64,000 nucleotides of DNA from Algimonas porphyrae (GTDB lineage Bacteria; Pseudomonadota; Alphaproteobacteria; Caulobacterales; Maricaulaceae): contig NZ_CP163424.1 in assembly GCF_041429795.1 (NCBI RefSeq), positions 2,854,001-2,918,000 of the forward strand. The letters are read 5' to 3'. Below the pieces are notes generated by a model. That model was not told where the DNA came from and did no database searches. It worked only from the letters and a program-made list of their open reading frames with translations. Shown one piece after another: positions 26,445 to 34,718 of the stretch. Position 1 is the stretch's first letter. Every line of letters starts with the position of its first letter. A program made the position numbers and the translations under genes.

Positions 26445-26526
26445 GATGTCATTGGGCTAAGACCCTGAAATTGCTGAAAGAACCTGCATCGCCCTGTAGG
26501 TTCCTGCAGTTTCTCCCGGTTTTTGG

Positions 26527-26558
26527 CCTACAAACTGGCCTACAAAGGAACCTACAAA
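26527..26558. repeat. Probable arm-type integrase binding sites, left end
   Basis: Three CCTACAAA boxes at 26527, 26539 and 26551, spaced exactly 12 bases, just inside attL and immediately before the integrase gene. Matching boxes occur at the right end (59709-59741) and in the internal end copy (34721-34753). Confidence 0.7.
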
Positions 26559-27112
26559 TGGGTGTGATGAGAGCCCTAAATCAGCATCTCAAACGACGAG
26601 GAAACCGCTGGTTTTATGTTCGGCGAGTGCCGAAGGCTTACGCTCACTTCGATAAGCGCGGCACAGTCTATAAGTCTCTCAAAACAGAAAGCCTCGAATT
26701 GGCCCGGGCACGCCGGGACGCACTCGTCGAAGCCGACGACCAATACTGGCGCAGCGTGATGGCCAGCGCATCGAATGATACAGCCCTCGCCTTGCGGGCA
26801 TACAAATCGGCGCAACGCCGCGCCATGGCGAAAGGCTTCGTTTACACACCGGTACAGGATCTGGCCGACATGGCAACTTTGGCCGAGATCATCGATCGCC
26901 TCAAAGCCATCCCCACCGATCCCGTGCCGGACAAGAAGGCGGCGGATGCGGTCCTTTGTCTGGTTGACCGCCCCTCCGTGAAGATCAGTCAAGCCATGGA
27001 CATCTATGTCGAGGAGATCGCCGTCAGCGAGTTGCTCGGAAAATCTGACGAGCAAAAGAAATCTTGGCTCAAGGTCAAGAAACGCGCTCTCGCCAACTTC
27101 ATTAAGATCTGA
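26558..27112 (+). pseudogene. Tyrosine recombinase (integrase) N-terminal fragment, truncated by IS
   Basis: About 184 residues from the ATG at 26558 (26567 also possible). The N-terminal block NQHLKRRGNRWFYVRRVPKAYAHFD, followed by YKSLKTESLELARARRDALVEADDQYW, matches the start of tRNA-targeting phage/ICE integrases, with the beginning of the SAM-like core-binding region near the end (KKSWLKVKKRALANFIK). The catalytic domain with R-H-R-Y is missing: the frame stops at the edge of the IS3-family element. Position next to attL is the standard one for an ICE integrase. Non-functional as it stands. Confidence 0.88.
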
Positions 27113-27138
27113 GCTGACCCCTGTAGGTGATCCACCCG

Positions 27139-28011
27139 CTAAGTTAGAGCTTGGCGGTTATGGTCGCCCTGTTGGGCGGACCGGAACGCAGTGTAGGGGA
27201 GCCCAACAGGGCGAGGCAAGACTGTTTTCGGCGCCGGTGGTTGATAGCCCAGCGAGCTGTGTGGTCTGACGGTGTTGTAGTGCTGCCGCCAGCGTTCGAT
27301 CAGGATCTGTGCCTCCTTCAGGCTGTAGAAGATTTCTCCGTTCAGGAGTTCATCTCTCAGCTTCCCATTGAAGCTTTCATTATATCCGTTTTCCCAGGGT
27401 GACCCGGGTTCAATGTAGAGTGTCTTCACGCCTATACGGCCCAACCAGTCTCTGACAGCCTGAGCCGTGAACTCACTGCCATTGTCGGATCGGATGTGTC
27501 CCGGTGGACCCCTCTGAGTGAACAGATCAGTCAGCACAGCCAGAACGTCGTCGTGCTTCAGACTGCGCTGAACGTGGATCGCGAGGCATTCTCGCGTGTG
27601 CTCGTCGATTACGGTTAGCATCCGGAAGGCTGTGCCATCGTGGGTCCGATCCGCGACGAAGTCGTACGACCAGACATGGTCCTTGTACTGAGGCCTGAGC
27701 CGGATACAGGAGCCATCGTTAAACCATAAACGCCCACGCTTAGGCTGTTTCTGTGGAACTTTAAGCCCTTCACGTCGCCAGATGCGTGCCACCCGCTTCG
27801 TATTCACCGTCCAGCCTTCACGGCGCAGCAGCGCCGTGATCCGGCGATAGCCATACCGGCCATACTGCTCTGCCAAGCGGATAATGTCCGCGGTGAGCGC
27901 TGCCTCATCCTCTCTTGGGCGAGGCAGCTTTCTTTGAGTGGAGCGGTGCTGGCCAAGAACCTTACAGGCCCGGCGCTCAGAGACTTTGAGCGCTGCCTGC
28001 ACATGATCCAC
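27139..28011 (-). CDS. IS3-family transposase OrfB (DDE)
   Basis: 290 residues. An HTH_21-like N-terminus ([35 protein letters not shown]) is followed by the rve integrase core with the DDE residues in [18 protein letters not shown] and [16 protein letters not shown]. The reading frame probably extends upstream as a -1 frameshift fusion with orfA, ending 24 bases before it, as is usual in IS3. It appears intact. Confidence 0.93.
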   Translation of the reverse strand: MDHVQAALKVSERRACKVLGQHRSTQRKLPRPREDEAALTADIIRLAEQYGRYGYRRITALLRREGWTVNTKRVARIWRREGLKVPQKQPKRGRLWFNDGSCIRLRPQYKDHVWSYDFVADRTHDGTAFRMLTVIDEHTRECLAIHVQRSLKHDDVLAVLTDLFTQRGPPGHIRSDNGSEFTAQAVRDWLGRIGVKTLYIEPGSPWENGYNESFNGKLRDELLNGEIFYSLKEAQILIERWRQHYNTVRPHSSLGYQPPAPKTVLPRPVGLPYTAFRSAQQGDHNRQALT

Positions 28012-28034
28012 GGCCAGCCGACGACGTGAAGGGC

Positions 28035-28313
28035 TTAATACTTTCCCTCAACAGCCTCCTTGAGAATCATCGCATCGAGTGTGAGATCTGAGACCGCCTT
28101 CCTCAGCCGCATGTTCTCCTTCTCCAATGCTTTTAATCGACGCGCCTGATCGACCTTCAGACCCCCATACTCGCGTCGCCATCGATAGTAGGTCTGCTCC
28201 GCAATGCCGAGCGATCGACAGATCGCCTTGGTCTCCTCGCCTGCCGCGAGCCGGACATCGGCCTCACGCAGCTTTGCGATGATCTGTTCAGGTGTGTAGC
28301 GTTTCCTCGCCAT
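28035..28313 (-). CDS. IS3-family transposase OrfA (helix-turn-helix)
   Basis: 92 residues from [20 protein letters not shown]. Helix-turn-helix [27 protein letters not shown], followed by a leucine-zipper-like helix ([19 protein letters not shown]) and the typical end [11 protein letters not shown]. The frame is open to 28343, but the Met at 28313 is the conserved start. Confidence 0.93.
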   Translation of the reverse strand: MARKRYTPEQIIAKLREADVRLAAGEETKAICRSLGIAEQTYYRWRREYGGLKVDQARRLKALEKENMRLRKAVSDLTLDAMILKEAVEGKY

Positions 28314-28387
28314 ATCGTGCTCCTTCAAGCGCAAAATAGCCAAAAACTCTAACTCTCAAAATGAACCACTTTTTGGGGGGCAGGCCA

Positions 28388-28576
28388 GAAGCCCCGCCCC
28401 TCTTTGTCATCGGCCATGACGGCAACAGCCAATTCGTCAATTACCGCATCAAGGGCGCTTACCATGTTGTCGATCGGCTCTTTGGCGCGGCCGAATTGCG
28501 GCTTGGCGAGGAAGATCAGCAGATCGTTCGGATCAATCGCATCACGCCCAACAGGGCGATCCGATCAAGCCTCTAG
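28388..28576 (+). pseudogene. TrbG/VirB9 C-terminal fragment, truncated by IS
   Basis: About 62 codons directly after the IS: EAPPLFVIGHDGNSQFVNYR, then YHVVDRLFGAAELRLG and QQIVRINRI. This is the C-terminal beta-sandwich of TrbG/VirB9, the outer-membrane-associated part of a conjugative type IV secretion system. The N-terminal three quarters are missing. It ends 10 bases before trbI, the normal gene order. Confidence 0.85.
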
Positions 28577-28585
28577 GAGCGGATC

Positions 28586-29824
28586 ATGAGCGACACACTC
28601 GAACTCAGAGGCAAACCCAAATCCGTGCGGCGGTTCAGTCGCCAAGCGCTGATCGGGCTGATCACGATCACCAGCCTCATTCTCGTCGGCGCCACCGCCA
28701 TGGCGCTGCGCTCACCCGAGCGAGACAATCAAGCGGCGCCGCAGGAACTCTACAACACGACGATGAAGGCGTTGCCTGACGGACTGTCCGCCATGCCGAC
28801 GTCCTATAGTGACATTGAACGGATTACGCCCATCCTCGGACCGCCTTTGCCGGGCGATCTGGGCGCGGGCATGGTCGGCCGTGAGCGCGCGCCTGTCCCG
28901 CAGGACAACCCCTTTCGATACCAGCCCGGGTCGCGTTCCTATCCCTCGCGGCACACCCCGAACGCTCATCCCTCAGCAGATGAAATCCTGTCGGAGTCAG
29001 CCCGCACTTCAGACTTGTTTTTCATCAGCCATGATGGCCAGTCAGATTTACGATCTGGCCAAGACCGATACGCTCAAGTCAGGTCGTTCTCAGATCAAAC
29101 TAGAGCTGGAACCGACGCGCCGATCGTATTTGACGCGGGCTCTGATGGTCTGAAGACGGCGACCGACGATCTCAATCCGCAGACCCGCAAGGAGGCGTTT
29201 CTTGGAGCCGAGATAGACGCTGAGATTTATAATCCACATCGGATCCAATCGCCTGTCTCACCGTTTCAGGTGATGGCAGGCACGATCATTCCCGCTAGTC
29301 TCATCACCGGCCTGAAATCGGATTTACCGGGCCAAGTGATCGCGCAGGTGACGGAACATGTCTATGACACGCCGACCGGCCAGCATTTGCTCATTCCCCA
29401 AGGCTCAAAACTCATTGGCCGTTACGATAGCGTCATTGCCTACGGCCAGTCTCGCGCCTTGGTCGTTTGGTCACGCATCATCATGCCGGACGGCACGTCG
29501 GTGACGATTGAAAATCTGCCCGCAGTCGATATGGCCGGATATGCGGGTCTGGAGGACTCGGTCGATCGTCATGGCTGGCGATTGTTCAAAGCGGCCATTC
29601 TGTCATCCATTCTGTCGGTCTCCTCGGAAATCGGGCGCGACCGCGACGATGATATTCTCAACGCGATGCGAGACGGCGGTCAGCAAACCATCAATCAGGC
29701 CGGCCAGCAGATCGTGACGCAGCAGCTACAAGTCCAGCCGACTCTGAAAATCAGGCCCGGCTGGCGACTTCGCATCATCGTCAACAAGGACATTGTCCTG
29801 CAACCCTATGGAGGCGCCCCATGA
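28586..29824 (+). CDS. trbI: TrbI/VirB10 conjugal transfer protein
   Basis: 412 residues. A single inner-membrane helix (LIGLITITSLILVGATAMAL, about 24-43), a Pro-rich periplasmic linker, and the conserved C-terminal barrel domain: VMAGTIIPASLITGLKSDLPG, LLIPQGSKLIGRYDS, RALVVWSRIIMPDG and a final RPGWRLRIIVNKDIVLQPY. It spans both membranes in the mating channel. It overlaps the DUF2274 gene by 4 bases. Appears intact, but its partners are missing from this window. Confidence 0.95.
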   Translation: MSDTLELRGKPKSVRRFSRQALIGLITITSLILVGATAMALRSPERDNQAAPQELYNTTMKALPDGLSAMPTSYSDIERITPILGPPLPGDLGAGMVGRERAPVPQDNPFRYQPGSRSYPSRHTPNAHPSADEILSESARTSDLFFISHDGQSDLRSGQDRYAQVRSFSDQTRAGTDAPIVFDAGSDGLKTATDDLNPQTRKEAFLGAEIDAEIYNPHRIQSPVSPFQVMAGTIIPASLITGLKSDLPGQVIAQVTEHVYDTPTGQHLLIPQGSKLIGRYDSVIAYGQSRALVVWSRIIMPDGTSVTIENLPAVDMAGYAGLEDSVDRHGWRLFKAAILSSILSVSSEIGRDRDDDILNAMRDGGQQTINQAGQQIVTQQLQVQPTLKIRPGWRLRIIVNKDIVLQPYGGAP

Positions 29825-30048
29825 ACGCGCTCAAGATCGGTAAATTGCCAGACACGACTCCCGTCAAACTCTCCTTATCCATCCCGCCGAACCTGCAAGC
29901 CGACCTAGAGGATTACGCGGCGGTGTACGCAGACGCCTATGGAGAAAAAGCCAAGGTGACGGACCTCATCCCGTCCATGCTGGCCGGTTTCATGGCGTCA
30001 GATTCCAACTTCAAGAAGGCGCGCAAAGCGCTCGCCGAGAGCCAATAG
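29821..30048 (+). CDS. DUF2274 family protein
   Basis: 75 residues, IGKLPDTTPVKLSLSIPPNLQADLEDYAAVYADAYGE. This ribbon-helix-helix-like small protein regularly sits directly after trbI in integrative conjugative elements, with the same 4-base overlap seen here. Role unknown. Confidence 0.85.
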   Translation: MNALKIGKLPDTTPVKLSLSIPPNLQADLEDYAAVYADAYGEKAKVTDLIPSMLAGFMASDSNFKKARKALAESQ

Positions 30049-30061
30049 AAAGGACTATCTC

Positions 30062-30364
30062 ATGGCAACCATCGGTCAGTTCCGTCCCGTGAAGGACGGT
30101 TATGAAGGGACGATTTCGACGCTATCCATGGCCCGAAAAGTGAGGTTTGTCGCCAACGCCAAGAAGAAGAGCGACGATAGTCCAGACTTCTTCGTCAAAA
30201 CGGGGCGATGCGACCTTGGCGCGGCCTGGCGCGAAGAAGCGAAGGATACAGGCCAGTCTTATCTCTCCGTTCGCTTGGACGACCCGAGCTTCAGCGAACC
30301 TATCCAGGCCGCCTTGTTCGACAAGGATGGCAAGGCCGAGCTCGTCTGGTCTCGCTACAAGTGA
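30062..30364 (+). CDS. DUF736 family protein
   Basis: 100 residues; MATIGQFRPVKDGYEGTIST begins the family, and a beta-rich body ends in IQAALFDKDGKAELVWSR. DUF736 proteins are common cargo of conjugative islands and plasmids. Function unknown. It lies 13 bases after DUF2274. Confidence 0.9.
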   Translation: MATIGQFRPVKDGYEGTISTLSMARKVRFVANAKKKSDDSPDFFVKTGRCDLGAAWREEAKDTGQSYLSVRLDDPSFSEPIQAALFDKDGKAELVWSRYK

Positions 30365-30387
30365 GAGACTGAATAGCGAGTGTTACG

Positions 30388-30567
30388 TTGGCACCTTCTG
30401 AGATCACGGAACAAGATATAGAAGACGGGCTCAACGTGCTCGCCTGGCTCATCAATCGCTATGGTGATGCTGCTTGGCCCCTCTTTGAACGGCTTGAGCG
30501 GGAGCTGGACAGTCGTCAGCAGAGGCAATCACGCATTCAATCGCGACTGACCGATAAGTTTGGTTGA
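30388..30567 (+). CDS. Small ICE-associated protein
   Basis: 59 residues starting at a TTG: LAPSEITEQDIEDGLNVLAW, then LINRYGDAAWPLFERLEREL. The pattern of an alpha-helical protein with GLNVLAWLINRYGD and WPLFERLE resembles small proteins that often follow DUF736 in integrative elements. No ATG or GTG is available after the in-frame TGA at 30370, so TTG at 30388 is the likely start. Function unknown. Confidence 0.6.
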   Translation: MAPSEITEQDIEDGLNVLAWLINRYGDAAWPLFERLERELDSRQQRQSRIQSRLTDKFG

Positions 30568-30656
30568 AGATTGAACATGATATTCACTAGCCTGGAAAAC
30601 TTCGATCCGTACGCTACACTATCATCGGCACACACCGTCCCAGGTAGTTTCTAAGT

Positions 30657-30699
30657 GCCATATTTGTCACCTATCGCTATGCTAGGTGACAAATATGGC
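30657..30699. repeat. 17-bp perfect inverted repeat with 9-base spacer
   Basis: Arms GCCATATTTGTCACCTA (30657-30673) and its exact complement (30683-30699). No T run follows, so it is not an ordinary terminator. An operator of a lost regulator or a single-strand origin-type hairpin are possible. Confidence 0.6.
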
Positions 30700-30854
30700 C
30701 ATGAAGATAGTCCTCTCGATGCGCAATGCTAGCTCGAACGACTCGGTGAACTGGAGCAGGTCAAGGCGTTTCTTTATACAGGGATGATGACATAGGATTA
30801 TGCTTGCCTAAGACGACTTACCCAAACAGATTGATAAGCAGCGCCAATTAAGAC

Positions 30855-30911
30855 TTGACAAGTGTTATACCATGCCCTATCTCCCGTCCTTAGGACGGGA
30901 GATAGGGCATG
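30855..30911 (+). promoter_or_regulatory. AbiEi promoter with 19-bp perfect inverted-repeat operator
   Basis: A consensus -35 TTGACA (30855-30860), a 17-base spacer and a weak -10 TATCTC (30878-30883). The -10 lies inside a perfect 19-base inverted repeat (30871-30889, 30893-30911; spacer TTA). AbiEi antitoxins are known to repress their own promoter through inverted repeats, so autorepression is likely. Confidence 0.7.
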
Positions 30912-30922
30912 AAGGAAGTTCT

Positions 30923-31804
30923 TTGTCCAAAGCATTAAACGCCCTCAGTGAAAAGCTCGACGCTCTGAAACGTCCCGTTATCACTGCGATTGACGTTTAT
31001 ACCGCTATAGATGTGTTGCATCAACCTGAGAACCGAGATGGCCTCTACCTCAGAACGGACGTAGCCACGACAAAAAAGTATGAAACCCTAGCCGCAGGAC
31101 TGAACAGCGTTCCTGGGTTTCTTGCGACACCCCGACCGGGTGTATGGCGTATGACGCGTTATTCAACCTCAAGTGCAGATGAGATGATTTGTCTGGCCGA
31201 CCCGTTCACCTATGTGTCTCATTTGTCAGCAATGCGCATTTGGCAGCTGACAAATAGAGTCCCTAACAAGGTGAGCTTTTCACGCCTTCATAGGACACTG
31301 ATAAAACCGACCTTACAGCGAAATTGGCCCGACCAATGGCCTCAACCCATACTGCCCGCCCAGCCGGAAACACTCGGTCGATTTGGAGACGTTAACCTCA
31401 CGCCATCAATAACGATTGCAGAAACGAAACACCCGGCGTCAACGGTGGAACTCGGCGGCAGCCATGTACGCGTCACCTCTCAAGCCGCCACTTTCCTCGA
31501 TATGCTTGCCAGTCCCGCACGTTGTGGAGGGATGGCTCACATCCTGGAGATTTTCGACACACTATTTCTCGAACGTCCCGGACCTATCAGAGAAACATTC
31601 ATCACGCTTGTCGATACAATTGGATCGCCGATTGTTAAGGTACGAGCGGGACATATCCTGACAGAGCGCCTCGGGCTAAAAGACCCGCAAGTTGAGAGTT
31701 GGACACAGTTCGCAGCCCGGGGCGGAAGCCGGAAGCTCGATCCCGAACGACCTTATGCATCGGTCTTCTCTGAACGATGGATGCTATCTCTAAATGTCGA
31801 ATAA
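30923..31804 (+). CDS. AbiEi-family antitoxin (type IV toxin-antitoxin), larger form
   Basis: 293 residues if started at TTG 30923, which follows GAAGGAAG; the upstream ATG at 30872 lies within the operator palindrome. The N-terminal region is predicted helical. The C-terminal region contains AbiEi-like blocks: DPFTYVSHLSAMRIWQLTNRVP, VTSQAATFLDMLASPARCGGM and AHILEIFDTLF. It overlaps the AbiEii toxin gene by 11 bases, the standard translationally coupled order. The antitoxin counteracts the nucleotidyltransferase toxin and represses the operon. Confidence 0.8.
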   Translation: MSKALNALSEKLDALKRPVITAIDVYTAIDVLHQPENRDGLYLRTDVATTKKYETLAAGLNSVPGFLATPRPGVWRMTRYSTSSADEMICLADPFTYVSHLSAMRIWQLTNRVPNKVSFSRLHRTLIKPTLQRNWPDQWPQPILPAQPETLGRFGDVNLTPSITIAETKHPASTVELGGSHVRVTSQAATFLDMLASPARCGGMAHILEIFDTLFLERPGPIRETFITLVDTIGSPIVKVRAGHILTERLGLKDPQVESWTQFAARGGSRKLDPERPYASVFSERWMLSLNVE

Positions 31805-32708
31805 CCCGTCCTTCACAACTGTCGATCTGCCTCGCATCAGAGTCGATGTTAGGGACTGGATCCTTGCGGCTCCGAATGCGGATGCCCGTCAGTTGCGGCA
31901 GGCTGTCGATATTACTTTGAACGCAATTGCCAGCCTGGACGACCTGGCCCAAAACTGCTCGCTGAAGGGCGGCATACTCATGGGGCTTGCCTATGGCAGC
32001 CCGCGTCTTACCGCTGACATTGATCTGTCCATCGGGCACCGACCCAACCCAAAGGATCCGGAGAAGTTCCGCGAACTCCTTGATGGTAACTTTGATTGGA
32101 TCGCGATGGAACGGGGTCATCCGGATATGGCCCTGAAAGTTGGAACCATCCGCAGGTTGCCACGACGTAAATTTGACGAAGCGGACTTCCCAGGCCTTGG
32201 GATCAAAATTCTCTATGCACATAAACGCAACAGTGGACAGATGGCTCGGCTAGACGCGGGGCAAGGCGGCCCTGCTCTATCTATGGACATATCCTTCAAC
32301 GAACCCGCAAAAACGCTCCAAATCTTATCGCTGACAGAAGAAGCCTCTATTCTGGCTTATGGCCTCGCCGAGCTGATTGCAGAAAAACTACGCGCCTTAC
32401 TTCAACAAGTCCCGCGGCGACGGGAACGACGACAAGACCCCTATGATATCTGGCATCTAACGCAGACCCAGAAGCTATCAGAGGCTGATCGCGCTCTCAT
32501 ACTAGACAGGCTAATCACAAAGAGCCGATCGCGCGGCATTGATCCTCAGCCCGACAGCTTGTCCAATCCCGAAGTTCGTCGACGCGCATCAGCAAACTGG
32601 ACATCATTGCAACTTGAATTGGAAGCCGGCGCTCTGCCACCATTTACAATATGCTGGAACGCGACAGAGGCATTATACAAAGCCCTGCCGTGGCCGCAAT
32701 CGCAGTAA
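31794..32708 (+). CDS. AbiEii-family nucleotidyltransferase toxin
   Basis: 304 residues. The nucleotidyltransferase motif is LKGGILMGLAYGSPRLTADIDLSI (GG plus D-x-D), followed by conserved lysine and arginine in LIAEKLRALLQQ and the D-x-YD motif in RRQDPYDIWHL. AbiEii toxins add nucleotides to tRNA or related targets and cause bacteriostasis or abortive infection. It follows the antitoxin in an operon and appears complete. Confidence 0.9.
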   Translation: MSNNPSFTTVDLPRIRVDVRDWILAAPNADARQLRQAVDITLNAIASLDDLAQNCSLKGGILMGLAYGSPRLTADIDLSIGHRPNPKDPEKFRELLDGNFDWIAMERGHPDMALKVGTIRRLPRRKFDEADFPGLGIKILYAHKRNSGQMARLDAGQGGPALSMDISFNEPAKTLQILSLTEEASILAYGLAELIAEKLRALLQQVPRRRERRQDPYDIWHLTQTQKLSEADRALILDRLITKSRSRGIDPQPDSLSNPEVRRRASANWTSLQLELEAGALPPFTICWNATEALYKALPWPQSQ

Positions 32709-32738
32709 GGTAAGGCGAAAGAAGACATTGCGAGGAGC

Positions 32739-33356
32739 TTAGCCATCGAATGTTAGAGCCTCCAAATAAGGCATCAGCTTTTTCCAGGCTCCATTGCGTT
32801 TCGCGACTTCAGCCAGCGTTCCCGGGAGTATTTTTCGGCTCTCAAGCGCGTTGCGAAGGCTTTCAATAGCAACGGATTTGTCGACGAGCTTAGGATTCCT
32901 GAAAGCGTCAGCCAGGCATTTCTCAAGCGTATATATTGGCACATTTACACCTGATATTTTTACACTCGTTTTGTCCTGTGAGAGATAGGGCTCGCGAAAC
33001 CGTACAAATCTCAGAGGCGGATAACTCATGCGGGAGGCACGGTCTTTGGGTCCAATCGCGATCCAGACTTTCCGTGGGAGTTGGTCTGTGACCTCATAAT
33101 ATGCCAGTGCCGACACAAGACATATTGTAGCTTTGGGAATACGTTTTACCACCTCAACGAATGAGGTGCTCGCATCGATATCAGCATCAGGTAGTTGATA
33201 CAGGCCTCGAGAGACGCGCTTGACCAGTCCCTTCGAGACGGCGCGCGATAGTGTAGATGGTGTGATGCCATAGCGAACCAGCTCATTCGACCGTGCCATG
33301 CTATGGGTCATCAGGAATGCGATGAGCTTGTCTGTTTGTGTCTGTGTTTCGGTCAT
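32739..33356 (-). CDS. AbiEi-like antitoxin without a cognate toxin
   Basis: 205 residues. An N-terminal winged HTH (DKLIAFLMTHSMARSNELVRYGITPSTLSRAVSKGLVKRVSRGLYQ) is followed by the AbiEi core (SFVEVVKRIPKATICLVSALAYYEVTDQLPRKVWIAI) and IYTLEKCLADAFRNPKL. It is convergent with the AbiEii gene (30 bases apart), and no toxin gene follows it. It could be a second antitoxin, a spare repressor, or half of a broken system. Confidence 0.85.
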   Translation of the reverse strand: MTETQTQTDKLIAFLMTHSMARSNELVRYGITPSTLSRAVSKGLVKRVSRGLYQLPDADIDASTSFVEVVKRIPKATICLVSALAYYEVTDQLPRKVWIAIGPKDRASRMSYPPLRFVRFREPYLSQDKTSVKISGVNVPIYTLEKCLADAFRNPKLVDKSVAIESLRNALESRKILPGTLAEVAKRNGAWKKLMPYLEALTFDG

Positions 33357-33364
33357 GGTTCGTT

Positions 33365-33395
33365 ATGTCGGACTATAAAGAATTTTGTCCGACAT
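33365..33395 (-). promoter_or_regulatory. Probable operator of the AbiEi-like gene
   Basis: Inverted repeat ATGTCGGAC/GTCCGACAT (33365-33373, 33387-33395) ends 9 bases upstream of the ATG at 33356; a -10-like TATAGT on the minus strand lies across it (33372-33377). It differs from the operator of the other AbiEi gene, so the two regulators should bind different DNA. Confidence 0.6.
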
Positions 33396-33595
33396 TTCAT
33401 ACCATATTTTTGCTGGAACAGCTAATCAAAAAGCTGGTGCGAGAGGCAAGGACGCTGGTCAGAAATGTGCCGAAAGTTACAATGAACAGTTTGGAGGCAT
33501 GCCTTGAAGAACTAAGGGACGACGGCCATACATTTGAACATGAAGCAGCGACGTTGGCATTGTCAATTTGATATGATCGTCCGGCAGTTGGCAGA

Positions 33596-34621
33596 TTGTA
33601 TACTAGAACGTTCGCGAATTGTTGGGTGAAACATCCAGTTATTATAGAAGGCTTTGACACAGTCAGCCTGTATCAAGCCTCACTCGGCAGCGGGAAAAAG
33701 TATGTCGGGCAACCGGGTCACTGTCGGTTTTGCGGTTGCAACGATGATCGTGCGTTCAAGCAAAAGGCACACCTAATTCCGGAAGCCTTGGGAAATAAGT
33801 GGCTATTTTCCCGGGACGAATGTGACCACTGCAATTCACTCTTTAGCCTGTACGACCAAGCCCTCGCTGATGCTGTCGGAGCTATCCTGACGTTGGGAGC
33901 GACCAAAGGTAAAGGTAATCGTGTTCGTCAGACTGGTAGAAGTCAGGGGAATGCTCGCATCCGGCATCGTCGGGATAGTTTGGGAAAGCGCTCCTTGAGC
34001 GTGAGCGGGCGACTTCCAGACAACGACAAACCTATCCGTATCGAGCTGTTTACCGGCACGATGGTTCTTGAAACACGACTTCCTCCGACGCCCTATAGAC
34101 CCCGCCACGCCTACAAAGCCCTTTGCAAGATGGGTTTGGCACTCGTCCCAAAAGATGAGCTAAAGCATTTCCAGAAACTGAGGAAGTGGTTGCAGGATCC
34201 GGCGGATACGCTCGAGTTTCCAGTTCTTCCCGTCACGATAACGTTCGCAATGATCGGCAACGCCCCGCAAATTGCAACCGCAATACTTTTGCGTCGGAGG
34301 CGTTCAAACGACCCGAGACCCTACATGTTCTTCATGTTATCGATTGGCTCCCATTGTTTCCTGATCGATCTCATGCCGGACGCATTGGACAATCATATTC
34401 CGCCGGTCTTTCGACCTTATTCAGAGCTGTCATACCAAGCGATCATAAATGGAGATGATGGCGACGAAATCGTTATCCAGTACAAGAACCCAGCCTATCT
34501 GAACTGGGCTTCGCCTCAAAAGCGACCCCAACCCTTCGAAGCTCTTGAAACCTATATTCAGCGCGACTTTCAGACAGTGGAGTTCAAACTCAGGCTGAGG
34601 TTCGATGAAGCGCTAATCTAG
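33596..34621 (+). CDS. HNH_5-type nuclease-like protein
   Basis: Up to 341 residues from TTG 33596; GTG 33626 is also possible. The N-terminal zinc-ribbon/HNH part is clear: HCRFCGCNDDRAFKQKAHLIPEALGN, with the CxxC pair and the AHxIPE segment, then DECDHCNSLFS with a second CxxC. About 250 residues of unknown fold follow. Such HNH proteins are frequent in phage-defence regions, and this one lies beside an AbiE system. Nuclease activity is inferred from the motif; the target is unknown. Confidence 0.7.
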   Translation: MYTRTFANCWVKHPVIIEGFDTVSLYQASLGSGKKYVGQPGHCRFCGCNDDRAFKQKAHLIPEALGNKWLFSRDECDHCNSLFSLYDQALADAVGAILTLGATKGKGNRVRQTGRSQGNARIRHRRDSLGKRSLSVSGRLPDNDKPIRIELFTGTMVLETRLPPTPYRPRHAYKALCKMGLALVPKDELKHFQKLRKWLQDPADTLEFPVLPVTITFAMIGNAPQIATAILLRRRRSNDPRPYMFFMLSIGSHCFLIDLMPDALDNHIPPVFRPYSELSYQAIINGDDGDEIVIQYKNPAYLNWASPQKRPQPFEALETYIQRDFQTVEFKLRLRFDEALI

Positions 34622-34718
34622 AAAATTTTGTTGAGGAAGATGTGCACCTATCCGGACTGACCGAAGTGCGGTATAGGTTTAACTGAAGGAACGAAACAAA
34701 TCGTTTCCAAGGCTAATT

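Larger units (their letters stand above)
27110..28387 (-). mobile_element. IS3-family insertion sequence
   Basis: Contains orfA and orfB of an IS3-type transposase on the minus strand. The ends are imperfect inverted repeats: TGAGCTGACCCC at the left, and TGGCCTGCCCCC on the opposite strand at the right. No target duplication is seen (ATC on the left, GAA on the right), and the flanks are fragments of two different genes, as expected after an IS-mediated deletion. Exact ends may differ by a few bases. Confidence 0.85.
30568..30922. other. AT-rich intergenic stretch with two perfect inverted repeats
   Basis: No convincing gene. It holds a 17-bp perfect inverted repeat (30657-30699) and the promoter/operator of the AbiEi gene (30855-30911), described separately. 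A 30-codon frame starting at 30697 looks like a remnant only. Confidence 0.6.

Noticed and set aside
26195-26452. N-terminal extension of the lipoprotein gene over tRNA-Leu
   Set aside because: It is antisense to a complete tRNA gene; a lipobox-containing start is present at 26194.
33338-33571. Possible 77-codon gene between AbiEi-like and HNH genes
   Set aside because: It overlaps the start and operator of the AbiEi-like gene, has no ribosome-binding site and no recognisable sequence.
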